Assembly: GCA_965246835.1 (NCBI GenBank)
Contig: CBDFFQ010000001.1
Coordinates: 1,798,001 to 1,862,000, forward strand
From: JANPPS01 sp965246835
GTDB taxonomy: Bacteria > Pseudomonadota > Alphaproteobacteria > Acetobacterales > Acetobacteraceae
DNA: 64,000 nucleotides
Reading direction: 5' to 3'
A model generated the notes under the pieces. It was given only the letters and a program-made list of their open reading frames with translations. It did no database searches and was not told the origin of the DNA. Of the stretch, positions 15,594-24,563 are shown piece after piece. The position numbers and the translations under genes were made by a program. Numbering within the stretch: the first letter of the stretch is position 1; the number at the start of each line of letters is the position of its first letter.

Positions 15594-17162
15594 ATGCGCC
15601 GCCGCACCCTGCTTGCCGCAAGCCTCGCCGCCCCGCTCGCCCGGCCCGCCATCGTGCGCGCAGAGGCGGCCAGTACGCTGAAGGTGATCCCCTACGCCGA
15701 CCTGGCGTTGCTGGACCCCGCCGTCAGCGCGTTCATCACCCGCAACCACGTGCTGATGGTGTTCGACACGCTGTTCGGCGTGGACGAAGCCGGACAGGCG
15801 CAGCCGCAGATGCTGGAGGGCCACACGGTCAGCGGAGACGGTCTGACCTGGACACTCACGCTCCGCCCCGGCCAGACCTTCCATGACGGCACCCCCGTGC
15901 TGGCGCGCGATGCGGTCGCGAGCATTCAGCGCTGGTGGGTGAACGATGCGTTCGGGCAGGCGCTGGCGGCGGCCACGGCTGAGGTGGGCGCGCCCGACGA
16001 CCGCACGATCCTGTTCCGCCTCCGCCGCCGCTTCGCCCTGCTGCCGGACGCGCTGGCGCACCCGACCAACACCGTCTGCGCCATCATGCCGGAGCGGCTG
16101 GCCCGTACGCCGGCCACCACACGCCTGGTCGAGATGGTCGGCAGCGGCCCGTTCCGCTACCTCGCGGCCGAGCGCGTGCCCGGCGCGCGCAACCATTATG
16201 CCCGCTTCGAGGGCTATGTGCCGCGGCAGGGCATCGCGAGCTTCACGGCCGGGCCACGGGTGGCGCATTTCGACCGGGTGGAATGGATCACGACGCCCGA
16301 CCCGGCCACCCAGGTCGCGGCACTGAAGGCCGGGGAGGTCGATTTCGTCGAGCAGCCGCTCATGGACCTGGTGCCGTCATTGAAGGCCACGCGCGGCATC
16401 ACGGTGGACGTGCTGGAGACCAAGGGGCTGATTGGCTATCTCCGATTCAACTTCCTGTTCCCGCCGTTCGACAATCCGGCGATCCGCCAGATCGTGCAGC
16501 GCGCCGTGAACCAGCGCGAGTTCATGGAGGCCGTGGTCGGCGGCAATGCGCCGTTCGACAGCCAATGCGGCATTTTCGCCAGCACCTCGGCGCTCGCCAA
16601 CGATGCGGGGATGGAGGCGCTGAGCGGGCGGCACGATATGGCGGCCTTGAAGAAGCAGCTGGCGGCGGCGGGGTATGCCGGGGAGAAGATCGTCTATCTG
16701 GAGCCGACGGACGTGCCGCGCATCAATGCGATCGCGGAGGTGGGCGCGGATATGCTGCGCAAGCTCGGCATGAACGTGGATGTGATCGCGACCGATTGGG
16801 GCACCACGGTGCAGCGCAGCGTGAGCCGGCAGCCGCCGGACAAGGGCGGCTGGCACATGTTCGCCGCGTTCTCCGGCGGCTACGACATGGCGACGCCGGG
16901 GACGCATCAGCTCGCGCGTGGCAACGGCGCCGGCGCCTATAATGGCTGGCCGGAGCTGCCGAAATTGGAGGCATTGCGGGACGAGTGGCTGACGGCGGAG
17001 CCGGACGCACAAAAGGAGATCGCGCGGCGGTTCCAGGCACAGGGTTTGCAGGACGTACCGTATCTGCCGCTGGGCTCCTATCAGCAGCCGGCGGCGTGGA
17101 AGTCTGGTCTGACCGGCTTTGCCAAGGGGCTGGTGTTGTTCACGGGCGTGCGCCGCGCGTGA
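15594..17162 (+). CDS. ABC transporter binding protein, family 5 (peptide/nickel type), orphan copy 1
   Basis: A 522-residue periplasmic protein with a short Arg-rich export signal (MRRRTLLAASLAAPLARPA, residues 1-19) and cleavage near IVRAEA. The family-5 (DppA/NikA-like) body shows LLDPAVSAFITRNH, LRPGQTFHDGTPVLARDAV, MVGSGPFRY and FDNPAIRQIVQRAVN. The ATG at 15594 has GGGAG 6 nt upstream. No oligopeptide-type permease or ATPase gene lies in this window. Its stop abuts the convergent livF stop with no gap. A close paralogue sits at 28139-29716. Ligand unknown. Confidence 0.9.
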   Translation: MRRRTLLAASLAAPLARPAIVRAEAASTLKVIPYADLALLDPAVSAFITRNHVLMVFDTLFGVDEAGQAQPQMLEGHTVSGDGLTWTLTLRPGQTFHDGTPVLARDAVASIQRWWVNDAFGQALAAATAEVGAPDDRTILFRLRRRFALLPDALAHPTNTVCAIMPERLARTPATTRLVEMVGSGPFRYLAAERVPGARNHYARFEGYVPRQGIASFTAGPRVAHFDRVEWITTPDPATQVAALKAGEVDFVEQPLMDLVPSLKATRGITVDVLETKGLIGYLRFNFLFPPFDNPAIRQIVQRAVNQREFMEAVVGGNAPFDSQCGIFASTSALANDAGMEALSGRHDMAALKKQLAAAGYAGEKIVYLEPTDVPRINAIAEVGADMLRKLGMNVDVIATDWGTTVQRSVSRQPPDKGGWHMFAAFSGGYDMATPGTHQLARGNGAGAYNGWPELPKLEALRDEWLTAEPDAQKEIARRFQAQGLQDVPYLPLGSYQQPAAWKSGLTGFAKGLVLFTGVRRA

Positions 17163-17867
17163 TCACATGCCCAGATACGCCTTCCGCACCCCCGCGTCCC
17201 CGGCGATGTCCTTCGCCGGGCCTTCCATGACGATGCGGCCGGTTTGCAGCACATAGGCACGGTCCGCCAGCTCCAGCGCCTCCGCCAGGCGCTGCTCCAC
17301 CAGCAGCACGGTGGTGCCGAGGTCCCGGATGCGGCCGACGGCGGCGAGGATGTCGTCCACGAGCTTCGGCGCGATGCCCTGGCTCGGTTCGTCCAGCATC
17401 AGCAGGCGCGGCTGGGTCATGAGCGCGCGGCCGATCGCCAGCATCTGCTGCTCCCCGCCGGATAGCGTCTCGGCCCGCTGCGGCAGGCGTTCCTGCAACC
17501 GGGGGAACAGGTCGAACACGAGTTGCAGCGGCTTGAACCGGTCGGGATCGCCGCGCCGGGCATAGGCGCCGAGGCGAAGGTTGTCTTCGACACTCAGGCG
17601 CGGAAAGAGCCGCCGCCCTTCCGGCACGAGGCCCACGCCCTGGCGCGTAATCAGATGCGGCTTCTGGCCCGCGAGCGCGGCGCCGTCGAACCGGATATCC
17701 CCGGACGTCACGACCTGCCCGGCGATCGCGCGGAGCAGCGTGCTTTTGCCGGCGCCGTTCGCGCCAACGACCGCCACGATCTCCCCCTTGGCGACCGCGA
17801 GGGTGACGCCCTGCAAGGCCTTGAGACCGCGATAGCTCGCCGACACGCCATCGAGTTCAAGCAGCAT
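17163..17867 (-). CDS. livF: Branched-chain/amino-acid ABC transporter ATPase LivF
   Basis: A 234-residue cytoplasmic ATPase of the LivF group. Walker A GANGAGKST, the LivF-typical LVPEGRRLFPRLSVEDNL, signature LSGGEQQMLAIGRAL, Walker B LLMLDEPSQGIAP and the end VRKAYLGM are present. The ATG at 17867 is used (GGGGA 7 nt upstream, overlapping livG by 11 nt); a TTG at 17879 is less likely. It is the last gene of a leftward operon with a D-glutamate cyclase-like protein and 5-oxoprolinase. The cargo is therefore more likely glutamate- or pyroglutamate-related than leucine (inference). Confidence 0.92.
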   Translation of the reverse strand: MLLELDGVSASYRGLKALQGVTLAVAKGEIVAVVGANGAGKSTLLRAIAGQVVTSGDIRFDGAALAGQKPHLITRQGVGLVPEGRRLFPRLSVEDNLRLGAYARRGDPDRFKPLQLVFDLFPRLQERLPQRAETLSGGEQQMLAIGRALMTQPRLLMLDEPSQGIAPKLVDDILAAVGRIRDLGTTVLLVEQRLAEALELADRAYVLQTGRIVMEGPAKDIAGDAGVRKAYLGM

Positions 17868-18579
17868 AGCGGTCCCCAAGATAGGCGCGGATCACGTCGG
17901 GATGCCGCACCACCTCGGCCGGCGACCCCTGCATCAGCACGCGGCCCAGATTGAGCACGACGGCGCGGTCCACCAGCGGCAGCACGACCTCCATCACGTG
18001 TTCGACCATGACGACGGTCACGCCCTGGTCCCGCACGGCGCGGATCAGCGCCACACCGGACGCGGCTTCGGTGGGTGTGAGCCCGGTCAGCATCTCATCC
18101 AGCAGCAACACCCGCGGCGCCGTGGCAAGCGCGCGGGCGATTTCGAGCCGGCGCTTTTCCGGGGGTGTCAGCTCATGCGCGGCCGCATCCGTGCGTTTTT
18201 CCAGCCCGGCAAAGGCCAGCACCCGCTCCGCCTCCCGCATCGCGTCGCGCGCCCGGGGGTGCCTGGAGAAGGCGCCCACCATGACGTTCTCCAGCACGGT
18301 CATGCTGTCGAAGCTGCGCACCACCTGAAACGTCCGCGCGATCCCGGCCCGCGCGCAGGCGACCGGCCCGGTGCCGCTGATCTGCTGGCCGGCCAGGGTG
18401 ATGGTGCCGCGATCAGGCGTGACCTCCCCGGAGATGGAGTTGAACAGGCTGGTCTTGCCGGCGCCATTGGGCCCGATCAGACCGAGGATCTCGCCTTCGG
18501 CGACATCGAAGGTGATGTCGACGTTGGCGGCGACGCCACCGAAGGTTTTCGTGACGTGGCTGAGGGAGAGGAGGGTCAT
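17857..18579 (-). CDS. livG: Branched-chain/amino-acid ABC transporter ATPase LivG
   Basis: A 240-residue LivG-type ATPase. Walker A GPNGAGKTS, Q-loop region ARTFQVVRSFDSMTVLENV and Walker B VLLLDEMLTGLTPTE are present. The signature region reads LTPPEKRRLEIARAL instead of the usual LSGGQ, a variation seen in some LivG proteins. AGGAG and AAGGA precede the ATG at 18579. The start overlaps the stop of the DUF559 reading frame (ATGA). That gene and its palindromes now separate livG from livM by about 575 nt. Confidence 0.92.
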   Translation of the reverse strand: MTLLSLSHVTKTFGGVAANVDITFDVAEGEILGLIGPNGAGKTSLFNSISGEVTPDRGTITLAGQQISGTGPVACARAGIARTFQVVRSFDSMTVLENVMVGAFSRHPRARDAMREAERVLAFAGLEKRTDAAAHELTPPEKRRLEIARALATAPRVLLLDEMLTGLTPTEAASGVALIRAVRDQGVTVVMVEHVMEVVLPLVDRAVVLNLGRVLMQGSPAEVVRHPDVIRAYLGDRYAA

Positions 18580-19100
18580 GGTCCTTCTCCTGTGGGGAAT
18601 CCTGCGGACGTTTTCGGCACCCTCTCCCGCTGGCGGGAGAGGGGCGGGGTGAGGGTGGGGTCAAAAGGGCTGACCATCGAGCATGTCGCCCCACCCTCAC
18701 CCAACCCTCTCCCGCCAGCGGGAGAGGGCTCGTCAGCGCTGGCACCTGTCTCGGATCGAAGCGTGGACGCGATCACGAGCAAAACACCCTCCAGATTGCC
18801 CAAGACATCCTGGTTGGTGAAGCGCAGAACAAGCCAACCCTCGCCCGTTAGCCACGTATCCCGGCGCTCGTCTCGGGCCGGTCCATCCGCAACTGCATGC
18901 GTGTCGCCATCGATTTCCACAACCAAGCGCGGGCCCTTGGCCGCAAAGTCGAGGATGTAGGGCCCGCACGGAACCTGTCGTCTGAATTTGGCATGGGCCA
19001 AGATTCGGCATCGGAGTGCCGGCCAAAGTCTCTTTTCTGCGGGGGTTGCTTGTCGCCGAAGTTCTCTGGCCCTTTCGATCCAGATATTGCTGCCCGTCAC
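18576..19100 (-). CDS. DUF559 (Vsr-like) endonuclease-domain protein inside the liv operon
   Basis: About 174 residues from a GTG at 19100; an ATG at 19157 overlapping the livM stop is an alternative. The DUF559 core runs from ERARELRRQATPAEKRLWPA through FRRQVPCGPYILDF and LVVEIDGDTHA to GWLVLRFTNQDVLGNLEGVL. DUF559 belongs to the very-short-patch-repair/restriction-endonuclease-like fold; the FRRQ, D-F and VEIDGD positions are the expected catalytic set. The reading frame is open through the flanking palindromes, giving Gly/Pro/Arg-rich tails (PLPLAGEGRGEGG and PSPAGGRGLGEGG) that are probably not functional. It separates livM from livG and looks inserted. Confidence 0.78.
   Translation of the reverse strand: MTGSNIWIERARELRRQATPAEKRLWPALRCRILAHAKFRRQVPCGPYILDFAAKGPRLVVEIDGDTHAVADGPARDERRDTWLTGEGWLVLRFTNQDVLGNLEGVLLVIASTLRSETGASADEPSPAGGRGLGEGGATCSMVSPFDPTLTPPLSRQRERVPKTSAGFPTGEGP
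18621..18728. repeat. Pair of REP-like palindromes downstream of DUF559
   Basis: Two copies of the 24-nt palindrome CCCTCTCCCGC-NN-GCGGGAGAGGG (18621-18644 and 18705-18728) lie in opposite orientation. Each has the flank CCCACCCTCACCC on one side, so the pair forms a larger inverted repeat. A third copy is at 19100-19140. The copies bracket the DUF559 gene. Confidence 0.88.
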
Positions 19101-19140
19101 CCCACCCTCACCCCGACCCTCTCCCGCCAGCGGGAGAGGG
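19100..19140. repeat. REP-like palindrome upstream of DUF559
   Basis: CCCACCCTCACCCC is followed by CCCTCTCCCGC-CA-GCGGGAGAGGG at 19117-19140. It is the same orientation and almost the same sequence as the copy at 18705-18728. It lies between the livM stop and the DUF559 GTG start. Confidence 0.88.
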
Positions 19141-19153
19141 GGCCGCGCGCGCA

Positions 19154-20122
19154 TCATGCCGGCCGCCGGATCAGGAGGCTGACCAGCCCGGCCGGCCGCG
19201 CCAGCGCCACCGCCATGATCAGGCCGCCATAGATCATGAGGTCCACCCCCTGTCCGCCGCCGCCGAGATAGGTGCGGGACAGTTCGCTCACGGGAAGCAG
19301 CACGGCCGCGCCCAGCAAGGGTCCCCACAGCGTGCCCACGCCACCCAGCACGGCCGGCAAGGCGATCAGGATGCTGAGATGCCCGGCCAGGATGCTGTCG
19401 GGATCGATGTAGCCGACATATTGCGCGTAGATCGCGCCCCCCATCCCGGTGAAGAACCCGCTGATCGCCGCCGCCGCCATCTTGCTGGGGAACACCCGCA
19501 CCGCGAGGCTCCGTGCCGCCGTCACGTCATCCCGCACGGCGCGCCAGCTGAAACCCCAGCGGCTCCCCTCGATCAACCAGGCCGCAAGCCAGGTCGCGGC
19601 GGCGAAGGCCAGCACCAGGTAGTGGAACGGCAGCTTGGTGATGCGGAATTGCAGGTCGATCAGGCTGTCGCCTTTGAATGGGATCGTGATTCCGGTGGCG
19701 GCGCCAACGAACTCCCAGTTCAGGAACAGCAGATAGCCGATCTCCCCCACCACGACGGTCGCGATCGCGTAGTAATGCCCGCTCAGCCGGAAGCACGGCC
19801 AGCCCACCAGCAGGGCGCACATGGCCGCGACGGCCCCGCCGGCAAACATCCCCAGAGTCGGCGGGATGCCGAGATTGACGAACAACAGCGTAGAAACATA
19901 GGCGCCGATGCCGAGATAGAGCGCGTGCCCCAGCGAGATCTGCCCGCAATACCCGCCCAATATGTTCCAGGCCTGGCTCAACCCGGCGAACAGGATCGTG
20001 ATGATGATCAGGTTCTGCGCATAGACGTCCTTGATCGGCAGCGGCAACACACCCAACACCACGAGCACCACGGCGCCCACCAGCAGCTCCCGCTTGCGCC
20101 GGGTCAGAATGGAATTCTGCAT
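19154..20122 (-). CDS. livM: Branched-chain/amino-acid ABC transporter permease LivM
   Basis: A 322-residue inner-membrane permease with about nine hydrophobic segments. LivM signatures include ILFAGLSQAWNILGGYCGQ, ISLGHALYLGIGAYVS, TGITIPF and the EAA-like cytoplasmic loop RAVRDDVTAARSLAV with GMGGAIYAQYVGYIDPDS. The ATG at 20122 overlaps the livH stop (TGATG). Its own stop abuts the palindrome-flanked DUF559 cassette rather than livG, which is where livG would normally follow. Confidence 0.92.
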   Translation of the reverse strand: MQNSILTRRKRELLVGAVVLVVLGVLPLPIKDVYAQNLIIITILFAGLSQAWNILGGYCGQISLGHALYLGIGAYVSTLLFVNLGIPPTLGMFAGGAVAAMCALLVGWPCFRLSGHYYAIATVVVGEIGYLLFLNWEFVGAATGITIPFKGDSLIDLQFRITKLPFHYLVLAFAAATWLAAWLIEGSRWGFSWRAVRDDVTAARSLAVRVFPSKMAAAAISGFFTGMGGAIYAQYVGYIDPDSILAGHLSILIALPAVLGGVGTLWGPLLGAAVLLPVSELSRTYLGGGGQGVDLMIYGGLIMAVALARPAGLVSLLIRRPA

Positions 20123-20997
20123 CACAGCCGCCCGAACAGGCCGCGGGGACGCACCATCAGCACGGCCAGATACACGGCGAACATCCCCACCTGTTTGAGG
20201 CTGGGCTCCAGGATCAGCGCCGTCAGCGCCTCCACCTCCCCGATCACGATGCCGGCCACGAGCGCGCCCAGGATCGAGCCGAACCCACCCAGGGCGACGG
20301 TCACGTAGGCGATCACCGCGAAGTTCGCGCCGACATTGGGCGTCACGTAATAGAAGGAGATCAGCATCACCCCCGCGATCCCCACCGTGGCCGAGCCGAT
20401 GCCCCAGCCGAGCGCAAAAATCCGGTCCCGGTCGATGCCGATGAGCGCGACCGCGTCCCGGTCCTCTCGGGTGGCTTCCAGCGCGCGGCCGAACTCGGTG
20501 CGGCCGATCAGCAGCAGGCCGGCGAAGGCCAGGAGGCACACGATCCCGGCCGCCACCTGCGGCAACGGCACGAACACGCCGAGGAAGCTGACCGTCTTAT
20601 TGCTGAGCCAAGTGCCGGTCACGCTGCGGAAATCGCCGCCCCAGATAAACTGCGCGAGGCCGCGGATGAAGATCGCGAGGCCGAAGGTCGCAAAAATCTG
20701 CACCATGCCCTTGTTGAACCGCACGCTCAGCGCCCGCGCGATCACGCCGCGATAGATGCCGACCCCCAGCCCGAACATCAGCGCCGCCACGATCGGCAGC
20801 TGGATCACGGGATCGAGGCCTGATGTCCCGAAGATCACCACGGCCGCATACATCGCGAGCATCAGCAGCTCGCCATGCGCGAAGTTCACCACGTCCATCA
20901 GACCGAAGATCAGCGACAGCCCGGCGGCCACCAGCGCGTAGATCAACCCCATCAGCAGGCCGCTCACCAGCGATTGCGCCAAGAGATCGAGGGTCAT
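20122..20997 (-). CDS. livH: Branched-chain/amino-acid ABC transporter permease LivH
   Basis: A 291-residue inner-membrane permease. It has LMGLIYALVAAGLSLIFGLMD, VVNFAHGELLMLAMY, the loop REDRDAVALIGIDRDRIFALGW and YVTVALGGFGSILGALVAG. The ATG at 20997 overlaps the 5-oxoprolinase stop by ATGA, so transporter and enzyme are translationally coupled. This is the main reason to link the LivHMGF transporter to glutamate/5-oxoproline metabolism. No Liv-type binding-protein gene is in the operon; the nearest one in the window is at 56586-57785. Confidence 0.92.
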   Translation of the reverse strand: MTLDLLAQSLVSGLLMGLIYALVAAGLSLIFGLMDVVNFAHGELLMLAMYAAVVIFGTSGLDPVIQLPIVAALMFGLGVGIYRGVIARALSVRFNKGMVQIFATFGLAIFIRGLAQFIWGGDFRSVTGTWLSNKTVSFLGVFVPLPQVAAGIVCLLAFAGLLLIGRTEFGRALEATREDRDAVALIGIDRDRIFALGWGIGSATVGIAGVMLISFYYVTPNVGANFAVIAYVTVALGGFGSILGALVAGIVIGEVEALTALILEPSLKQVGMFAVYLAVLMVRPRGLFGRL

Positions 20998-23900
20998 GCG
21001 CCATATCCTCCGCCGCCGGGTGTCTCGATCACAAAGGCGTCGCCCGGCGCCATCTCCGCAGAGTCGGTGCCGGAGAGCGGGCTTATGCCCCCATCCGCCC
21101 GCTCCACCCATTGCCGGCCCGGGGCACCCGGCGCCCCGCCCGCCAGGCCGAACGGCGCGTGGTTGCGGCGGGAGGCGACGACCACGGATGTCATGGGTTC
21201 GAGGAACCGGATGCGCCGCACCGCGCCGTCACCGCCGCGCTGCGCCCCCGCGCCGCCGGAGCCGTGGCGGATGGCGAACGTCTCGAGCCGGACGGGGTAG
21301 CGGAGCTCCAGGACCTCCGGATCGGTCATGCGGGTGTTGGTCATGTGGGTCTGCACCGCGCTGGCGCCGTCATGATCCGGCCCGGCGCCCATGCCGCCGC
21401 AGATCGTCTCGTAATATTGCCGTGTGCCGTCGCCGAACAGCACGTTGTTCATCGTCGCCTGGCTGCAGGCCAGCACGCCCAGCGCGCCCATCAGCGCGTT
21501 GCACGTGGCCTGGCTCACCTCGGTATTGCCGGCGACCACGGCGGCGCCGGGCTTGGGCGAGAGGAAGGTGCCGGGCGGGATCACGATGCGCAGCGGCACG
21601 AGGCAGCCATCGTTGAGCGGGATGTCCTCCCCCACCAGGCAGCGGAACACATACAGCACCACGGCGCGGGTGACGGCCGGGGGCGCGTTGAAGTTGCCGG
21701 GGCGTTGCGGGCCGGTGCCGGTGAAATCCACGGTGGCGGTGCGCGCCACCCGATCGACCGTGACGCGGACCCGGAGCGGCGTGCCGTCATCCATCACATA
21801 GTCGAACGCGCCGTCCGGCAGCCGGGCGATCACCCGGCGCACGCTCTCCTCGGCATTGTCCATCACGTGCTGCATGTATCGCGCCACCACATCCCAGCCA
21901 TGGCGATGCACGACGCGGGCCAGCTCCTGCACGCCGCGCTGGTTGGCCGCGACCTGCGCCTTGATGTCCGCCACGTTCACGTCGGGGCTGCGCGCCGGGA
22001 AGGTCGCCCCGGCCAGCAAAGCGCGGAAGCCGGCCTCCTGGAACACGCCTTGCGCCACGAGCAGGAAGTCGTCGATCACCACCCCTTCCTCGACCAGCGT
22101 CCGGCTGTCGGGCGGCGTGCTGCCGGGCGTCGTGCCGCCGATATCGGCGTGGTGGCCGCGGGAGCCCACGAAGAAGCGGATCGCGGTTCCGGCCGTGTCG
22201 AACACGGGGGTGATCACCGTGATGTCCGGCAGGTGCGTGCCGCCGTTGAACGGGTTGTTGAGCGCCACGACATCGCCGGGCCGCAAGGTTGTGCCACGCA
22301 GCCGCAGCACGGTCCGCACGCTCTCACCCATGGCGCCCAGATGCACCGGGACATGGGGCGCGTTGGCGATCAGCCGGCCCTCGGCGTCGAAGATCGCGCA
22401 GGAAAAGTCGAGCCGTTCCTTGATGTTGACGCTCTGCGACGTGTTCTGCAGCACCGCCCCGGTCTGTTCGGCCACGGCCATGAAAAGGTTGTTGAACAGT
22501 TCCAGCAGCACGGGATCCGCATGATCCGTGCCGGGGGCCACGCGGTCCTGGCGGGGCGTGGTGCGGCGGAGCGTCATGTGGTCCTGCGCCGAGATTTCGG
22601 CGGTCCAGCCCGGTTCGATAACCGTCGTGGCATTGGCCTCCCGCACCAACGCCGGGCCCGGCAGGCGGTCCCCGGCCCGCAGCGCGGTGCGGTCGAATAC
22701 CGGGGTGCGGTGCGCGGCGCCGTGGCTCCACATCGAGACGTGGTCGACGGGTTCGGGCGCCGCGGTGCTGGCGGGCAAGACCGGTTCGACCACGGGATCG
22801 CCGGGGGACGTGGCCTCGATCGCGACCAGCTCGGCCACCAGGGCGCGCTCGGGCGTCGCGAAGCCGAAGCGGGCGCGGTGGGCCGATGTGAAGGCTTGCG
22901 CCGCGTCGGCATCGAGCGGGACGGGCAGCGCCGCCTCCGTTCCGGCATAGCGCAGATGCACCCGGCGTTGCACGACGGGGTTCGCGGCGCCCTGGGACCG
23001 CAGCTCCGCCATCGCAGCCTCCGCCAGCCGATCCGCGACGCCATGCAGCTCGGTCAGGCGATCGGCGCCGAACGGCAGCTCCACCGCCTGTTCCCGCAGC
23101 ACCGTCTGGTCCGCGAGGCCCATGCCATAGGCCGAGAGCACGCCGGCATAGGGGTGGATGAACACGGTCTCCATGCCCAGCTCGTCCGCGACCAGGCATG
23201 CATGCTGACCGCCGGCGCCGCCGAAGCAGGCGAGGGCGAAGGCCTGGGGGTCCCGGCCCTTCTGCACGCTGACCTGCTTGATCGCGTTGGCCATGTTGGC
23301 GACGGCGACGCGCAGGAAGCCTTCGGCGACCGCGCGGGGGTCCTGGCCCATCTGGGTGCCCAGGGTGGCGAATTTCTGCTGCACGACGGCGGAGTCCAAT
23401 CGTTCGTCGCCGTTGGGGCCGAACAGCGCCGGAAAATGCGCCGGCTGGATCTTGCCCACGCAGACATTCGCGTCGGTGACCGTAAGCGGGCCGCCGCGGC
23501 GGTAGCAGGCGGGCCCGGGGGATGCGCCGGCGCTATCGGGCCCGACGCGCACGCGGCTGCCGTCATAGTGCAACAGGCTGCCGCCCCCTGCGGCCACGGT
23601 GTTGATGGCCATCATCGGCGCCCGCATGCGCACGCCAGCGACCTCCGTCTCGAAGGCGCGTTCGAAGGCGCCATCGTAGAGCGCGACGTCGGTGCTGGTG
23701 CCGCCCATGTCGAAGCCGATGATGCGATCGATCCCGGCCATCGCCGCCGTGCGCGCCGCACCCACGATGCCGCCGGCGGGGCCCGAGAGAATCGCGTCCT
23801 TGCCCTGGAACCGGTCCGCCTGCGCCAGGCCGCCGTTGGACTGCATGAAAAAGAGCCGGGTGCCCCGCAGCTCGGACGCGACCTGGTCCACGTAGCGGCG

Positions 23901-24563
23901 CAGGATCGGGCTCAGATAGGCGTCCACCACCGTGGTGTCCCCGCGCGGCACCAGGCGCAGCAGCGGGCTCACCTCATGGCTGAGCGACACCTGGGTGAAC
24001 CCGGCCTCCCGCGCCAGCTCGCCCAGGCGGAGCTCCATGGCCGGGTGCTTCCAGGCATGGATGAGAGCGATGGCGCAGGCATTGATGCCGTCCCGCACCG
24101 CGTCCGCAAACGCCGCCCGGGCGGCCGGTTCGTCCAGCGCCTCGATCTCCGCGCCATCGATGCCGACACGGCCGGGCAGCTCGACGGCACGCTCATACAG
24201 GAGCGTGGGCAGACGCACATCGAGGTCGAACAGCCGCGGGCGAGCCTGGTTGCCGATGCGCAGGATGTCGTGGAAGCCGCAATTGACCACCAGCAGCGTG
24301 CGGTCCCCCTTGCGCTCCAGCAGCGCGTTGGTCGCGACCGTGGTGCCCATCTTGACCTGGTCCACCAGGCCCGGGGGGATCGGTGCACCGGCTGCGAGAC
24401 CGAGAAGGTGCTTGATGCCGGCGATCGCGGCGTCCCGGTAGCGGCCCGGGTTCTCGCTCAGCAGCTTGTGAGTCGTGAGCGTGCCGTCGGGGCGGCGTGC
24501 CACGATGTCCGTGAAGGTGCCACCGCGATCGATCCAGAACTGCCAGGGGGGCTCCGTGTTCAT
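20994..24563 (-). CDS. 5-oxoprolinase (ATP-hydrolysing), fused HyuA/HyuB type
   Basis: A 1189-residue cytoplasmic enzyme of the OPLAH/hydantoinase family, expected to convert 5-oxoproline plus ATP to glutamate. The N-terminal HyuA half (about 1-680) has RGGTFTDIVARRPDG, MGTTVATNALLERKG, SNGGL, ILSGPAGGIVGA, IGFDMGGTSTDVA and GGAGGQHA. The C-terminal HyuB half (about 685-1185) has LFMAVAEQTGAVLQNTSQSV, NIKERLDFSCAIFD, NNPFNGGTHLPD, GSRGHHADIGG and TPGGGGYG. Length matches the full single-chain enzyme. N-methylhydantoinase or acetone carboxylase-like activities remain possible from sequence alone. The neighbouring cyclase-like gene favours 5-oxoprolinase. ATGA overlaps join it to both neighbours. 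Confidence 0.9.
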   Translation of the reverse strand: MNTEPPWQFWIDRGGTFTDIVARRPDGTLTTHKLLSENPGRYRDAAIAGIKHLLGLAAGAPIPPGLVDQVKMGTTVATNALLERKGDRTLLVVNCGFHDILRIGNQARPRLFDLDVRLPTLLYERAVELPGRVGIDGAEIEALDEPAARAAFADAVRDGINACAIALIHAWKHPAMELRLGELAREAGFTQVSLSHEVSPLLRLVPRGDTTVVDAYLSPILRRYVDQVASELRGTRLFFMQSNGGLAQADRFQGKDAILSGPAGGIVGAARTAAMAGIDRIIGFDMGGTSTDVALYDGAFERAFETEVAGVRMRAPMMAINTVAAGGGSLLHYDGSRVRVGPDSAGASPGPACYRRGGPLTVTDANVCVGKIQPAHFPALFGPNGDERLDSAVVQQKFATLGTQMGQDPRAVAEGFLRVAVANMANAIKQVSVQKGRDPQAFALACFGGAGGQHACLVADELGMETVFIHPYAGVLSAYGMGLADQTVLREQAVELPFGADRLTELHGVADRLAEAAMAELRSQGAANPVVQRRVHLRYAGTEAALPVPLDADAAQAFTSAHRARFGFATPERALVAELVAIEATSPGDPVVEPVLPASTAAPEPVDHVSMWSHGAAHRTPVFDRTALRAGDRLPGPALVREANATTVIEPGWTAEISAQDHMTLRRTTPRQDRVAPGTDHADPVLLELFNNLFMAVAEQTGAVLQNTSQSVNIKERLDFSCAIFDAEGRLIANAPHVPVHLGAMGESVRTVLRLRGTTLRPGDVVALNNPFNGGTHLPDITVITPVFDTAGTAIRFFVGSRGHHADIGGTTPGSTPPDSRTLVEEGVVIDDFLLVAQGVFQEAGFRALLAGATFPARSPDVNVADIKAQVAANQRGVQELARVVHRHGWDVVARYMQHVMDNAEESVRRVIARLPDGAFDYVMDDGTPLRVRVTVDRVARTATVDFTGTGPQRPGNFNAPPAVTRAVVLYVFRCLVGEDIPLNDGCLVPLRIVIPPGTFLSPKPGAAVVAGNTEVSQATCNALMGALGVLACSQATMNNVLFGDGTRQYYETICGGMGAGPDHDGASAVQTHMTNTRMTDPEVLELRYPVRLETFAIRHGSGGAGAQRGGDGAVRRIRFLEPMTSVVVASRRNHAPFGLAGGAPGAPGRQWVERADGGISPLSGTDSAEMAPGDAFVIETPGGGGYGA

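Noticed and set aside
18621..18728. Rho-independent terminator downstream of DUF559.
   Set aside because: The hairpins lack T-runs and recur as a repeat family with conserved flanks, so they are treated as REP-like elements.
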